Shown here piece by piece: positions 18,341 through 26,576 of a stretch of DNA of 64,000 bases (the first letter of the stretch is position 1; the number at the start of each line of letters is the position of its first letter). A program made the translations under genes and the position numbers. The notes below the pieces were generated by a model. It did not search any database. It was not told where the DNA came from and was given only the letters and a program-made list of their open reading frames with translations. The stretch is from Clostridia bacterium (GTDB taxonomy: Bacteria > Bacillota > Clostridia > Peptostreptococcales > Anaerovoracaceae), in the NCBI GenBank assembly GCA_902363595.1, contig CABJAP010000001.1:62001-126000 (forward strand), read 5' to 3'.

Positions 18341-19417
18341 ATGACCCAAGAAAAAAGAACAGAATTATTTAAGAAGCTCCCGGAGGCGCTGATTCCTTGG
18401 TATCGGGAAAACGCAAGAGAACTTCCTTGGAGAAAAGACAGAGAGCCCTATCATATATGGCTCTCTGAAATTATGTTGCAGCAAACCAGAGTTGAAGCAG
18501 TAAAAGACTATTATCATCGTTTTCTGAAAAAGCTGCCGAGGATCGAAGACTTAGCCCGCTGTGATGAAGCCGATCTTTTAAAATTATGGGAAGGCCTGGG
18601 CTATTATAATCGGGCCAGAAATTTGCAGAAATCCGCAAAGATGATCGTATTTGAAAATAACGGCGTATTTCCATCCGAATACAGTGAGATACTAAGACTG
18701 CCGGGAATTGGCGAATACACTGCCGGAGCAATCGCGTCCAACTGCTTCGATGAACCGGTTGCTGCCGTAGATGGCAATGTCCTGAGAGTGATTTCTAGAA
18801 TTATAGAGATGTACGACGATATCCTCAAGCCTGCAACCAAAAAGTATGTAAAAGCAAAGCTGGAAAAGGTGTACCCAAAAAAAGATTGCGGAGATTTCAC
18901 CCAGAGCCTCATGGAGCTGGGTGCGATTGTCTGCGTACCTTCCGGGCCTCCAAAGTGCAAGCTTTGCCCGGCAGAAGCATTTTGCCTTGCTCATCAGCAT
19001 GGAACAGAGGCAGAACTGCCGGTCAAAGAAAAGAAAAAGCCGCGGCGTATCGAAGAGAGAACTGTTTTTCTTTTGTCTTGTGAAGGCAAAATCGCAGTGC
19101 GAAAAAGGGATACATCCGGCCTGCTGGCAGGAATGTGGGAGTTCCCCAATGTGGAGGGAAAACGATCGCCATCGGAGGCGGCGGCTGTGGCCGAAAGCTG
19201 GGGATGCAGTCTGGCTGAACTGGAAAGAGAAACCTTTCGCAAACATATATTCAGCCATGTGGAATGGCATATGTCCTGCTACTATTTTCGGTGCAATGAG
19301 GCTTCAGATAATTTTTACTGGCCCAAGATACATGAATTGTACAGCAGAATTGCGCTTGCCACCGCTTTTCGTCAATTCCTGACGGATGACCCTGAACATT
19401 ACCTTAACAATGCTTAA
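18341..19417 (+). CDS. mutY: A/G-specific adenine DNA glycosylase
   Basis: MutY removes adenine mispaired with 8-oxoguanine. The helix-hairpin-helix (LPGIGEYTAGAI) and catalytic Asp region (AAVDGNVLRV) are followed by the iron-sulfur cysteine cluster (C-x6-C-x2-C-x5-C, within PPKCKLCPAEAFC). Residues 225-355 form the C-terminal NUDIX-like 8-oxoG recognition domain. MTQEKR at 18341 is taken as start; an in-frame ATG at 18308 would overlap cysK by 11 bases. The length of about 358 residues fits the family. Confidence 0.9.
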   Translation: MTQEKRTELFKKLPEALIPWYRENARELPWRKDREPYHIWLSEIMLQQTRVEAVKDYYHRFLKKLPRIEDLARCDEADLLKLWEGLGYYNRARNLQKSAKMIVFENNGVFPSEYSEILRLPGIGEYTAGAIASNCFDEPVAAVDGNVLRVISRIIEMYDDILKPATKKYVKAKLEKVYPKKDCGDFTQSLMELGAIVCVPSGPPKCKLCPAEAFCLAHQHGTEAELPVKEKKKPRRIEERTVFLLSCEGKIAVRKRDTSGLLAGMWEFPNVEGKRSPSEAAAVAESWGCSLAELERETFRKHIFSHVEWHMSCYYFRCNEASDNFYWPKIHELYSRIALATAFRQFLTDDPEHYLNNA

Positions 19418-19501
19418 AAAACGAAAAAGGTGGTATAAAAGAACATAAGTTTATGTTATAATGTGGGCGATTCAATAAAAGAAGATTTATAGGGGGAAAA
19501 C

Positions 19502-20959
19502 ATGGTAGAAACAAATGCAGAGACAAGAAAAGTAAACAGAATGCAGCAACAGCAGAAAAAGAAAAAGCTCCATAAAATACTCGCCGTTCTTTTGATCATT
19601 GTGTGTGTGATTGCAGCGATCGTAATTGTAGCAGCTTTATTTTCAAGTGACGGCTATAAAGATGAAAAGAGCTTTAAGGCGTATGCCTCGTCCTTTTTTA
19701 AAGAGATCGATGAACCGAAAGGCGTAGGTTCCGCAAAAGAAGTGGTAGAATACGGTACGCCCCTTTCCACAGCGATGGAATATCCGGTAGTGGGACAGGA
19801 GGTGACCGATACTTATATTAATGGCATCGTTAAAGATCTGCGTACCCAGTTTGCCGAGGCGCATAAAAAGGCTACGGATAAAGATAAGATCGCAATGCTC
19901 ATGGACTATGATACTTACAAATCCGATCTGGGGGCGGTAGGCGTAGTTTTTTCACAGGAACAGAGAGCGGAAAAAGAACGGCAAATGCAGACCGTTTCTT
20001 CGAATGTATACACTTATAATTTTTCTTCTGCCACAGGACGGCCCCTGACGGCGATTCAAATTTTCAATCCGGGATACAGGAGCTTCTGTTCCCAGTACTT
20101 TAACAAGTATTTTCAGGACAAATACAAGGACAGATTGGTTAAGGGATATGAAAAAGCCCTTGCAGATTCAGAAGAGAATTTTAATAAATTTGTCCTCACC
20201 GATAGCGGTGTCAAATTTTATTTTGATGCGGGCAGCGTGATAAACGCAGAAGAAGGGTCGATATCCGCAGAGATCAGTTATAAGGATTTAAAAGGAACGA
20301 TTCGAGAACAAATTGCCACCCGCGCGATCGATCCATCAAAGCCAATGGTGGCCTTGACCTATGACGACGGACCGCTACCTAAAAGCAGCAACCGGATTTT
20401 GGATTGCCTGCAGAAGTATGGCGTTGTCGCAACCTTCTTTGAATTGGGACAGAATGTGTCCATGTATCCGGAGGTTGTTAAGCGGGAAGCAGAGTTGGGC
20501 ATGGAAGTGGGCAGTCACAGCTGGTCCCACCCAAATTTGAAAAAGTTGTCCGATAAAAAGGTGAAGGAACAGATCGATAAGACGAATGAGGCTTTGAAAA
20601 AAGCCTGTGGGCAGACCTCATCCGTATTCCGGCCGCCGTATGGTAACAGCAGCAAGGCCGTAGAAAAATATGCAAAGGCGCCGATAATACTTTGGTCTGT
20701 GGATACACTGGACTGGAAGAGCAGAAAGGCCAAAAGTGTTATAAAAGTCGTAAAAGGCGTCAAGAATTTAGATGGAAGGGTAATCCTCATGCACTCCATC
20801 TACGACTCGACGGCAGAAGCGACGGAAAAACTGGTCCCATGGCTGCTGGAAAGCGGCTATCAGCTGGTTACCGTCAGCGAGCTTTTACAGTACAAATATA
20901 ACGAAACTCCTAAAAACGGAAAGCTATACGGATACGGATATTTTTACTTGAATAAATAG
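19502..20959 (+). CDS. Membrane-anchored polysaccharide deacetylase (NodB domain)
   Basis: This is a cell-surface carbohydrate esterase family 4 enzyme, probably acting on peptidoglycan or another wall glycan. A basic cytoplasmic tail is followed by one membrane helix (about residues 24-48). Residues 100-270 form an extracellular domain like those found in RsiV/DUF3298-type proteins. Residues 283-470 are the NodB domain, with TYDDGP, GSHSWSH, RPPYG and the LWSVDTLDW and LMHSIYD motifs; the metal-binding Asp-His-His set is complete. GGGGG at about 19492 serves as the ribosome binding site. The 485-residue length is normal for this clostridial architecture. Confidence 0.85.
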   Translation: MVETNAETRKVNRMQQQQKKKKLHKILAVLLIIVCVIAAIVIVAALFSSDGYKDEKSFKAYASSFFKEIDEPKGVGSAKEVVEYGTPLSTAMEYPVVGQEVTDTYINGIVKDLRTQFAEAHKKATDKDKIAMLMDYDTYKSDLGAVGVVFSQEQRAEKERQMQTVSSNVYTYNFSSATGRPLTAIQIFNPGYRSFCSQYFNKYFQDKYKDRLVKGYEKALADSEENFNKFVLTDSGVKFYFDAGSVINAEEGSISAEISYKDLKGTIREQIATRAIDPSKPMVALTYDDGPLPKSSNRILDCLQKYGVVATFFELGQNVSMYPEVVKREAELGMEVGSHSWSHPNLKKLSDKKVKEQIDKTNEALKKACGQTSSVFRPPYGNSSKAVEKYAKAPIILWSVDTLDWKSRKAKSVIKVVKGVKNLDGRVILMHSIYDSTAEATEKLVPWLLESGYQLVTVSELLQYKYNETPKNGKLYGYGYFYLNK

Positions 20960-20988
20960 GACAGCCAGTTCCAGCATTTACAGGCAAT

Positions 20989-21028
20989 GCGCGGCCGCAC
21001 TCTGGAAAATGCTAAGAGTGCGCCGCGC
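20989..21028 (+). terminator. GC-rich hairpin after the deacetylase gene
   Basis: The arms GCGCGGCCGCACTCT (20989-21003) and AGAGTGCGCCGCGC (21015-21028) pair almost perfectly, with one bulged base. No T-run follows, so termination may rely on stem strength or on the second hairpin downstream. Confidence 0.5.
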
Positions 21029-21050
21029 AAAAGATATACAAGAGTGATAG

Positions 21051-21097
21051 AAAGGTATCGCCCAAAAGTTTCGCTAGTATTTTTGGACGATACCTTT
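21051..21097. repeat. 17-bp inverted repeat (long hairpin) upstream of the dlt operon
   Basis: AAAGGTATCGCCCAAAA (21051-21067) pairs with 21081-21097 with a single mismatch, across a 13-base loop. Together with the previous hairpin it fills much of the 390-base gap between the deacetylase and dltA. The rest of the gap (21100-21240) holds nothing I can identify. Confidence 0.4.
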
Positions 21098-21245
21098 CCT
21101 TGCGGGTAATTTTATGAGGAGTTGCATCCAGGCGGCGGACCGGCTTCACAGGTTCGAGACCCGTTGATACAAGGAGTTTTTTGAGCCACTTTTGCCGAAA
21201 AAAGGCACGTAAGAAAGTCTTAAGAAAGAATTAAACGAATATAAC

Positions 21246-21275
21246 TTGACAGTGTATTACAAATAGTAGTACACT
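21246..21275 (+). promoter_or_regulatory. dlt promoter with overlapping palindromic operator
   Basis: TTGACA (21246-21251) and TACACT (21270-21275) are 18 bases apart. The spacer and -10 region are occupied by a near-perfect palindrome, GTGTATTAC-AAATA-GTAGTACAC (21252-21274, one mismatch). A repressor bound there would block RNA polymerase. Its identity is unknown. Confidence 0.55.
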
Positions 21276-21349
21276 TGGAATAACAGAGAGGTAGTGTGCT
21301 CTGTCAGAAATTGTGTGAATGCAGATAAGTTGAAGGGAAGTGAATTAAG

Positions 21350-22870
21350 ATGAATATTTTAAATCGTTTACATTTCTATGCCCAGAATCATGGGCAGGAC
21401 ATTGCAATCCAATCCGGAGACAGCTTTTTCACTTACGCGCAGCTGGACGATCTTTCCAGCCGTCTTGCAAGCTATATCGAGGAACGCTGTAGGGGCAGCA
21501 AAGCCCCTGTAGTTGTTTACGGCCACAAGGGGATATACATGATCCTTTGTTTTCTTGCGTCTGTAAAATCGGGCCGGCCATATTGCCCGCTGGATATTTC
21601 CATTCCGGACACAAGAGTGGAGGATACGATTAAAACTGCGCAGCCATCCATGGTTTTTGCCCTCGAAGAAATGACAGCCGACGTGAAAGGCGTTATTTCA
21701 TTGGAGGAAACAAAAGCGATCATCGAGCGGACCAAGGAACCGATCGACGAGAGCTGCTATGTGAGCGGAGAAGATGTATTCTATATTATTTTCACATCCG
21801 GAAGTACCGGAACGCCTAAAGGCGTACAGATTACCACAGATAATCTAAACCATTATCTGGATTGGTCAGTGGGGCTGGGAACCTGCGCTGCGGACAAGTT
21901 GGGAAAAGTTTTTCTTAACCAGGCGCCGTTTTCATTCGACCTTTCCGTGATGGATCTTTATACGTGTCTGGCGAGCAGAGGCACCCTTTATCTTCTGGAT
22001 AAAGAAGTGCAGCTGGACTTCAAGAGGCTCATTCCAGCTTTGAAGGAATCGAGAGCCGCAGTATGGGTATCCACGCCGTCCTTTGCAGACATGTGCATGG
22101 CGGATAAAAGTTTTTGCCAGGAACTGATGCCTAAGATGGAAACATTCCTCTTCTGCGGGGAAACGTTGACCAACTCAACGGCGCTCAAACTGCTGGAACG
22201 TTTCCCGCAGGCGGTAATCATGAACACCTACGGACCGACGGAATCCACAGTGGCTGTTACGGAGATACAGGTTACCAAAGAGCTGGCAGAAACGGTTCAG
22301 CCGCTGCCGGTGGGCGCTGCCAAACCAGGCACCTTCTTTGAAATACACAGGGAAGACGGCAAACTGGCCGATACTGGCGAGTCGGGAGAGATCATCATCG
22401 TCGGCGATACGGTCAGCGCCGGATACTTCGGAAGAGAAGATCTGAGCAGAAAGGCATTTTTCAACTGTATGAAGAACGGCAGAAGCTGCCGCGCATATCG
22501 TACCGGCGACAAGGGATATCTGGATGAACAGGGCAATCTTCACTATCAGGGCAGGATCGACCTGCAGATTAAGCTCAACGGATATCGAATCGAGATCGAG
22601 GACATTGAGAAGAACATTGCCCGTCTGGAAGAAGTATCCCATGCGGTCGTAGTACCCAACATAAAAGAGGGGAAAGTGAAGAGCCTGACTGCCTTTGTAA
22701 CCGGATGTGCCAAGCCGGAGAGTGGTTTTAAATTTTCAAAAGAGATGAAAGAACGGCTCAAGGCGTTCCTGCCGGCCTACATGATTCCAAAGAAAATCGT
22801 ACACATGGAAAACCTTCCCATGAACAATAACGGCAAGGTGGACCGCAAACAGCTGGGAGGACTTGCATAA
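21350..22870 (+). CDS. dltA: D-alanine--D-alanyl carrier protein ligase
   Basis: DltA activates D-alanine as an adenylate and loads it onto the carrier DltC. The AMP-binding motif FTSGSTGTPKGVQIT lies near residues 147-161, with TYGPTEST and the GRIDLQIKLNGYRIE hinge further on; the catalytic lysine is in NNNGKVDRKQL near the C-terminus. The length of 506 residues is typical. The start has GAAGGGAAG upstream. It is the first gene of a tightly packed operon; its stop codon overlaps the dltB start (TAATG). Confidence 0.95.
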   Translation: MNILNRLHFYAQNHGQDIAIQSGDSFFTYAQLDDLSSRLASYIEERCRGSKAPVVVYGHKGIYMILCFLASVKSGRPYCPLDISIPDTRVEDTIKTAQPSMVFALEEMTADVKGVISLEETKAIIERTKEPIDESCYVSGEDVFYIIFTSGSTGTPKGVQITTDNLNHYLDWSVGLGTCAADKLGKVFLNQAPFSFDLSVMDLYTCLASRGTLYLLDKEVQLDFKRLIPALKESRAAVWVSTPSFADMCMADKSFCQELMPKMETFLFCGETLTNSTALKLLERFPQAVIMNTYGPTESTVAVTEIQVTKELAETVQPLPVGAAKPGTFFEIHREDGKLADTGESGEIIIVGDTVSAGYFGREDLSRKAFFNCMKNGRSCRAYRTGDKGYLDEQGNLHYQGRIDLQIKLNGYRIEIEDIEKNIARLEEVSHAVVVPNIKEGKVKSLTAFVTGCAKPESGFKFSKEMKERLKAFLPAYMIPKKIVHMENLPMNNNGKVDRKQLGGLA

Positions 22871-24027
22871 TGAGCTTCTTTGGAAGTATACAGTTTTTTC
22901 TATTAATGATTTTGCTTTTTATTCCTGCCGCGGTTTTGGGACTTAGGGGTAAGTCCCTCCGCGGTTACAGGACGGCCGCATCCGTACTTATGATCGGACT
23001 TGTGATGTGGCCCAATAAAGAACAGCTTCTGTTTTTAATCGCTTTTTATGTTCTGGAGTTTGTGCTGGTCAAAGCTTATCTGAAGCTGAGGCTGGCCCAG
23101 GGGGACAACCGGAGCGCGGCGGTTTACCGGATCTTTCTTTTTTTGAGCATTTTGCCCCTCATTCTCTGCAAGATTTCCGAGGTGTCGGGTGAATTCTCAT
23201 TGGGGCTGTTCCAATTTTTAGGCATATCTTATTTGACCTTCCGGGTGGCCCAGATGATCATCGAGATCTACGACGGCATTATCAAGGAAGTCAGATGGCT
23301 GGATTTTACCGATTTCCTGCTGCTGTTCACCACGTTCAGCAGCGGACCCATCGATCGCAGCAGACGCTACATAAAAGATGGGGAGGCTCATTATACCAGG
23401 GAGCAATACTTGGACCTGCTGGGCGATGGGCTGCTGAAGATCTTAATAGGGGTTATTTATAAATTCATTCTGGCGACATTGGTCCATAAGGGCGTGGTGT
23501 TTTTTCAGGATCCGCAGAGCTTTTTGGAATATGCGGGCTATAGCTACTGCTACGGCATCTACATGTTCTTCGACTTTGCGGGCTACAGCGCGATGGCCAT
23601 AGGCGCCAGTTATATCTTGGGAATCAAAGTACCGGAAAACTTCAACAAGCCTTTTATCAGTATTGATATGAAGGATTTCTGGAACAGATGGCACATGACC
23701 TTGTCCTTCTGGTTCCGGGACTTTATCTTTTCCCGTTTCATGATGCTGGCCATAAAGGGGAAATGGTTCGCATCCAGGCTGACCGGCGCGTCCGTTGGCT
23801 TTATTATCAACATGTTTGTTATGGGAGCCTGGCATGGGCTTGCCATTAACTATATCTTATACGGGCTGTATCATGGCGTGCTTCTGGCCTTGACTGAAAT
23901 CTACCAGAAGAAGTCAGGCTTTTATAAGAAGAATAAAAAGAAGACGTGGTATAAAACGGTGTCATGGTTTATCACGTTAAATATGGTGATGTTTGGATTC
24001 CTCCTGTTTTCAGGAGAACTAATTTAG
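22870..24027 (+). CDS. dltB: D-alanyl transfer membrane protein (MBOAT family)
   Basis: DltB is a polytopic membrane O-acyltransferase that passes D-alanine from DltC across the membrane for teichoic acid modification. It has about 10 or more hydrophobic segments, the DFWNRWHMTLSFWFRDF motif and the catalytic-histidine region GAWHGLAINY. The length of 385 residues is normal. It overlaps dltA by one base and precedes dltC by 18 bases. Confidence 0.93.
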   Translation: MSFFGSIQFFLLMILLFIPAAVLGLRGKSLRGYRTAASVLMIGLVMWPNKEQLLFLIAFYVLEFVLVKAYLKLRLAQGDNRSAAVYRIFLFLSILPLILCKISEVSGEFSLGLFQFLGISYLTFRVAQMIIEIYDGIIKEVRWLDFTDFLLLFTTFSSGPIDRSRRYIKDGEAHYTREQYLDLLGDGLLKILIGVIYKFILATLVHKGVVFFQDPQSFLEYAGYSYCYGIYMFFDFAGYSAMAIGASYILGIKVPENFNKPFISIDMKDFWNRWHMTLSFWFRDFIFSRFMMLAIKGKWFASRLTGASVGFIINMFVMGAWHGLAINYILYGLYHGVLLALTEIYQKKSGFYKKNKKKTWYKTVSWFITLNMVMFGFLLFSGELI

Positions 24028-24045
24028 AATTGAGGTGTATTTAAA

Positions 24046-24276
24046 ATGGAAGAAAAAGTATTGGATTTATTAGAAGAAATTTGCGAAGACGATGTAGTGA
24101 GAGAAGATCTGGATATTAATCTTTTTGAGGAAGATCTCATGGACTCCCTGGCTTTTACCGAGCTGCTGGTGGGCATTGAAGAAAACTTCGGAATCGTGAT
24201 TTCTCCGTCGGAAGTAGAACGAAACGATGTGGAAACGCCAAACAAGATTATCGCCCTGATCAAAGCAAGGAGCTAG
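24046..24276 (+). CDS. dltC: D-alanyl carrier protein
   Basis: This is a 76-residue acyl-carrier-like protein. The phosphopantetheine attachment serine lies in LMDSLAFTELL near residue 36. GAGGTG precedes the start. It carries D-alanine as a thioester between DltA and DltB. Confidence 0.93.
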   Translation: MEEKVLDLLEEICEDDVVREDLDINLFEEDLMDSLAFTELLVGIEENFGIVISPSEVERNDVETPNKIIALIKARS

Positions 24277-24280
24277 TCAG

Positions 24281-25459
24281 GTGAAAAAGGTAACCGCATT
24301 TTTTATAGCACTGGTCTTGTTTTTTGGGACAGCCTGCGGGATCCACTTTTTTGTTGATAAAAATATCAAGTTTGATCCTCACTCTTTTGGAGCCTGGATC
24401 AACCAGCATAAATTTTTTGCCGGTGACGAAATTAAAGCCAACATCGATCCAAATACGATTCTTGTCTTGGGCTCCTCAGAATTTCGTCATGGGACGAATA
24501 TGTCCACCCATCCGGTCAACTTGTTTAAAGACAATTCCATGCACATGATGATGGTGGGAGCCGGGTATTACCAGTCTCTTTTCCATTCGGTTGAGCTGGC
24601 GGCTGTGGAAGACGGCGTAAAAAACAAAAAGGTTGTGCTGATCTTATCCCCGCAGTGGTTTAAAAAGAAAGGCGTTCTTGCGCCTGCATATGCTTCCCGT
24701 TTTTCTGAGGATAATTTTATTGCCATGCTGCAGAACAAGCACATCTCCAAAGAATCGAAGGAATACATCATAAAACGCAGCAAAAAGCTGCTGAAGGGAG
24801 ATCCTCCCACTTTGGAGCGGGTGGAAAAATACGAACGTATTTTTATGACCGGAGATGCATCTTTGGCGGACAGGCAATACGTACGATTTTATCGGAAATT
24901 TCTAGCAGAGAAGAGCAAGTTAAGTATATATGCAGCTGCTAAGGTCAAAAACGTGAAAGAATATAATCCCAATAAGAAGTATCGTACAGAAGAGCCGGAT
25001 TGGAAGGCTTATAATGTGAAAGCCGAAGAAGAGGGGATCAAGGCCGTAAAGGACAATCCTTTCTACGTGGATCACCGGGTATATATGAGAGAAATTCTGC
25101 CGGAACTTAAAAAGAAAAAGGATTCTGCGATTCATTCTTCATACGCTAAATCGCCGGAATATAACGATCTGCGATGTTTTCTCAAAATCTGTCAGGAGAC
25201 GGGCATTGAACCGATGCTGGTCCTTCAGCCGGTAAACGGATATTGGTACGACCATCTGGGTTTTCCAAAGGAAGAACGGGAAATCTATTATCAGAAGATC
25301 CGCGAGCTGGCAAGCGAGTTCGGCGTGCGGGTGGCGGATTTCAGCAAGGAAGAATATACACGCTACTACTTTATCGATAAGGTTCACTTGGGATGGAAAG
25401 GATGGCTGGATGTAGATGAAAGCATTTACGACTTTGCGGCAAAAACTAAAAAACAGTAA
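24281..25459 (+). CDS. dltD: D-alanyl-lipoteichoic acid biosynthesis protein DltD
   Basis: DltD is an extracellular membrane-anchored protein that completes transfer of D-alanine to teichoic acid. An N-terminal membrane helix (residues 4-22) is followed by an SGNH-like fold with the VLGSSEFRHG motif near residue 66 and a C-terminal DKVHLGWKGW motif containing the catalytic His and Asp. It starts with GTG at 24281, preceded by AGGAG at 24268-24272 inside the end of dltC. The length of 392 residues is normal. The 3' end overlaps the small dltX gene. Confidence 0.93.
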   Translation: MKKVTAFFIALVLFFGTACGIHFFVDKNIKFDPHSFGAWINQHKFFAGDEIKANIDPNTILVLGSSEFRHGTNMSTHPVNLFKDNSMHMMMVGAGYYQSLFHSVELAAVEDGVKNKKVVLILSPQWFKKKGVLAPAYASRFSEDNFIAMLQNKHISKESKEYIIKRSKKLLKGDPPTLERVEKYERIFMTGDASLADRQYVRFYRKFLAEKSKLSIYAAAKVKNVKEYNPNKKYRTEEPDWKAYNVKAEEEGIKAVKDNPFYVDHRVYMREILPELKKKKDSAIHSSYAKSPEYNDLRCFLKICQETGIEPMLVLQPVNGYWYDHLGFPKEEREIYYQKIRELASEFGVRVADFSKEEYTRYYFIDKVHLGWKGWLDVDESIYDFAAKTKKQ

Positions 25460-25577
25460 AGTGTGGGCGTACGGTAAATATGTGCTGCTCTTTTATGCCT
25501 TGATGATGATCATTTACGGATACTTTATGCTGGCCAATCTGTCAACAGCACCAAAGTTTATCTACGCACAGTTTTAA
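25416..25577 (+). CDS. dltX: DltX, small teichoic acid D-alanylation protein
   Basis: This 53-residue reading frame overlaps the end of dltD by 44 bases in another frame. It starts at ATG 25416 and has a basic N-terminus (MKAFTTLRQKLKNSK), one membrane helix (about residues 20-42) and a C-terminus ending FIYAQF. DltX proteins are about 50 residues long, have a single helix and end in a conserved FIYxxF motif that is needed for D-alanine transfer. In many Bacilli dltX lies upstream of dltA; here it is the last gene. Its ribosome binding site is weak, so it probably depends on translation of dltD. A strong terminator follows. Confidence 0.8.
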   Translation: MKAFTTLRQKLKNSKVWAYGKYVLLFYALMMIIYGYFMLANLSTAPKFIYAQF

Positions 25578-25594
25578 GTTTGGATATGCAATTG

Positions 25595-25645
25595 AAAAAA
25601 CTGCTGCCTGAAGCAAGATGATTCGCTTTGTGCAGCAGTTTTTTT
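25595..25645. terminator. Bidirectional terminator between the dlt operon and the DtxR-type gene
   Basis: A run of A followed by CTGCTGC (25595-25607) pairs with GCAGCAG followed by seven T (25632-25645). The A-run and T-run allow termination from both sides, which fits the convergent genes. Confidence 0.85.
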
Positions 25646-25678
25646 ATGGGTAAAAATGGGCGGGCGGCTCATATAATC

Positions 25679-26047
25679 TTAGAGGATTTGCCGGCAATGT
25701 TTTTTGAGCACATCAAAGGTTTCATCGCTGATGTGATGTTCGATCTTGCAGGCATCGGTTCGGGCCGTTTTTTCGCTGACGCCCAGGTGAGTGAGAATTT
25801 TAATCAGCGTATTATGACGGTCAAAGATGGACTCGGCGATTTGCTTTCCCGGAGGGAGCAGAGAAATGTATCCGGCAGAGTCCCGTTCAATATATCCGTT
25901 TTCCTCCAACTGCTTCATAGCCACACTGACGCTGGGTTTTGAGAAGCCCAGCTCATTGACAACGTCGATGGAGCGAACCTGTCCTTTTTCTTTTCTGATC
26001 ATTAAGATGGCTTCCAGGTAATTTTCTGCTGATTCCTGTATTTTCAA
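25679..26047 (-). CDS. DtxR/MntR-family metal-dependent repressor
   Basis: This is a 122-residue winged-helix regulator. Residues 1-60 hold the DNA-binding domain (SENYLEAILMIRKEKGQVRSIDVV is split here by the helix-turn; GFSKPSVSVAMKQLEENGYI is the recognition region). Residues 75-120 form a short dimerisation domain with metal-ligand candidates (DRHNTL, DACKIEHHIS). It lacks the SH3-like third domain, as in MntR. It is divergent from the GntR operon, and its own targets are not visible here. The metal (Mn or Fe) cannot be told from the sequence. Confidence 0.8.
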   Translation of the reverse strand: MKIQESAENYLEAILMIRKEKGQVRSIDVVNELGFSKPSVSVAMKQLEENGYIERDSAGYISLLPPGKQIAESIFDRHNTLIKILTHLGVSEKTARTDACKIEHHISDETFDVLKKHCRQIL

Positions 26048-26125
26048 TGGTTTCCCTCCTTAAATCCTTCAATTTCATAAACTAAGTATACCACAAGGAC
26101 CCTATAAAGAAAACCAACAAATCCA

Positions 26126-26170
26126 TTGACAGAGGGTTTTTATTGTGCTATTGTATTAATTGATTAGTAC
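26126..26170 (+). promoter_or_regulatory. Promoter and GntR-type operator for the ABC transporter operon
   Basis: TTGACA (26126-26131) and TATTGT (26149-26154) have a 17-base spacer. Directly after the -10 box lies the palindrome GTATTAATTGATTAGTAC (26153-26170, one mismatch). That fits autoregulation by the YtrA-type regulator encoded next. Confidence 0.6.
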
Positions 26171-26203
26171 ATAAGGACAAACGAAAGAACTTGGAGGAGG
26201 GAA

Positions 26204-26575
26204 ATGGATAAAAAATTAAAGGATAGCAGCCCTATTTACGTTCAGATTATGGACAAAATACGCCAGAGCATCATTGCAGGAGAATTAAAACCAGGCCAGA
26301 GAATCCTGTCGGTCCGGGATTGGGCGCTGGAATTCGGAGTGAACCCCAATACGGTACAAAGATCACTGACAGAACTGGAACGGGAGGGAATCATCCAATC
26401 GGAGCGGACCATCGGCAAATTCGTGACTAAGGATATGAGCCTGATCCAACGGGAGCGGCAAAAAGAAGCTGAGCTGGCTGTCCATCAATTTCGGGAGCGG
26501 ATGCAGGCCCTTGGATTCACGGAGGAAGAAACGGCTGCTTTTTTTCAAACGGAATGCAGGGAAAGGATAGGCTGA
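26204..26575 (+). CDS. GntR-family regulator, YtrA subfamily
   Basis: This is a 123-residue regulator with an N-terminal winged helix (residues 10-75; SPIYVQIMDKIRQSIIAGEL, the VRDWALEFGVNPNTVQRSL recognition region, then GKFVT) and a short C-terminal helical dimerisation tail. The YtrA subfamily typically sits first in ABC transporter operons and represses them. The stop codon is followed one base later by the ATPase gene. A strong GGAGG precedes the ATG. Confidence 0.88.
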   Translation: MDKKLKDSSPIYVQIMDKIRQSIIAGELKPGQRILSVRDWALEFGVNPNTVQRSLTELEREGIIQSERTIGKFVTKDMSLIQRERQKEAELAVHQFRERMQALGFTEEETAAFFQTECRERIG

Positions 26576-26576
26576 T

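Noticed and set aside
21120..21180. tRNA-like T-arm (GGTTCGAGACC) upstream of dltA
   Set aside because: No matching acceptor, D or anticodon stems could be built and no CCA end is present.
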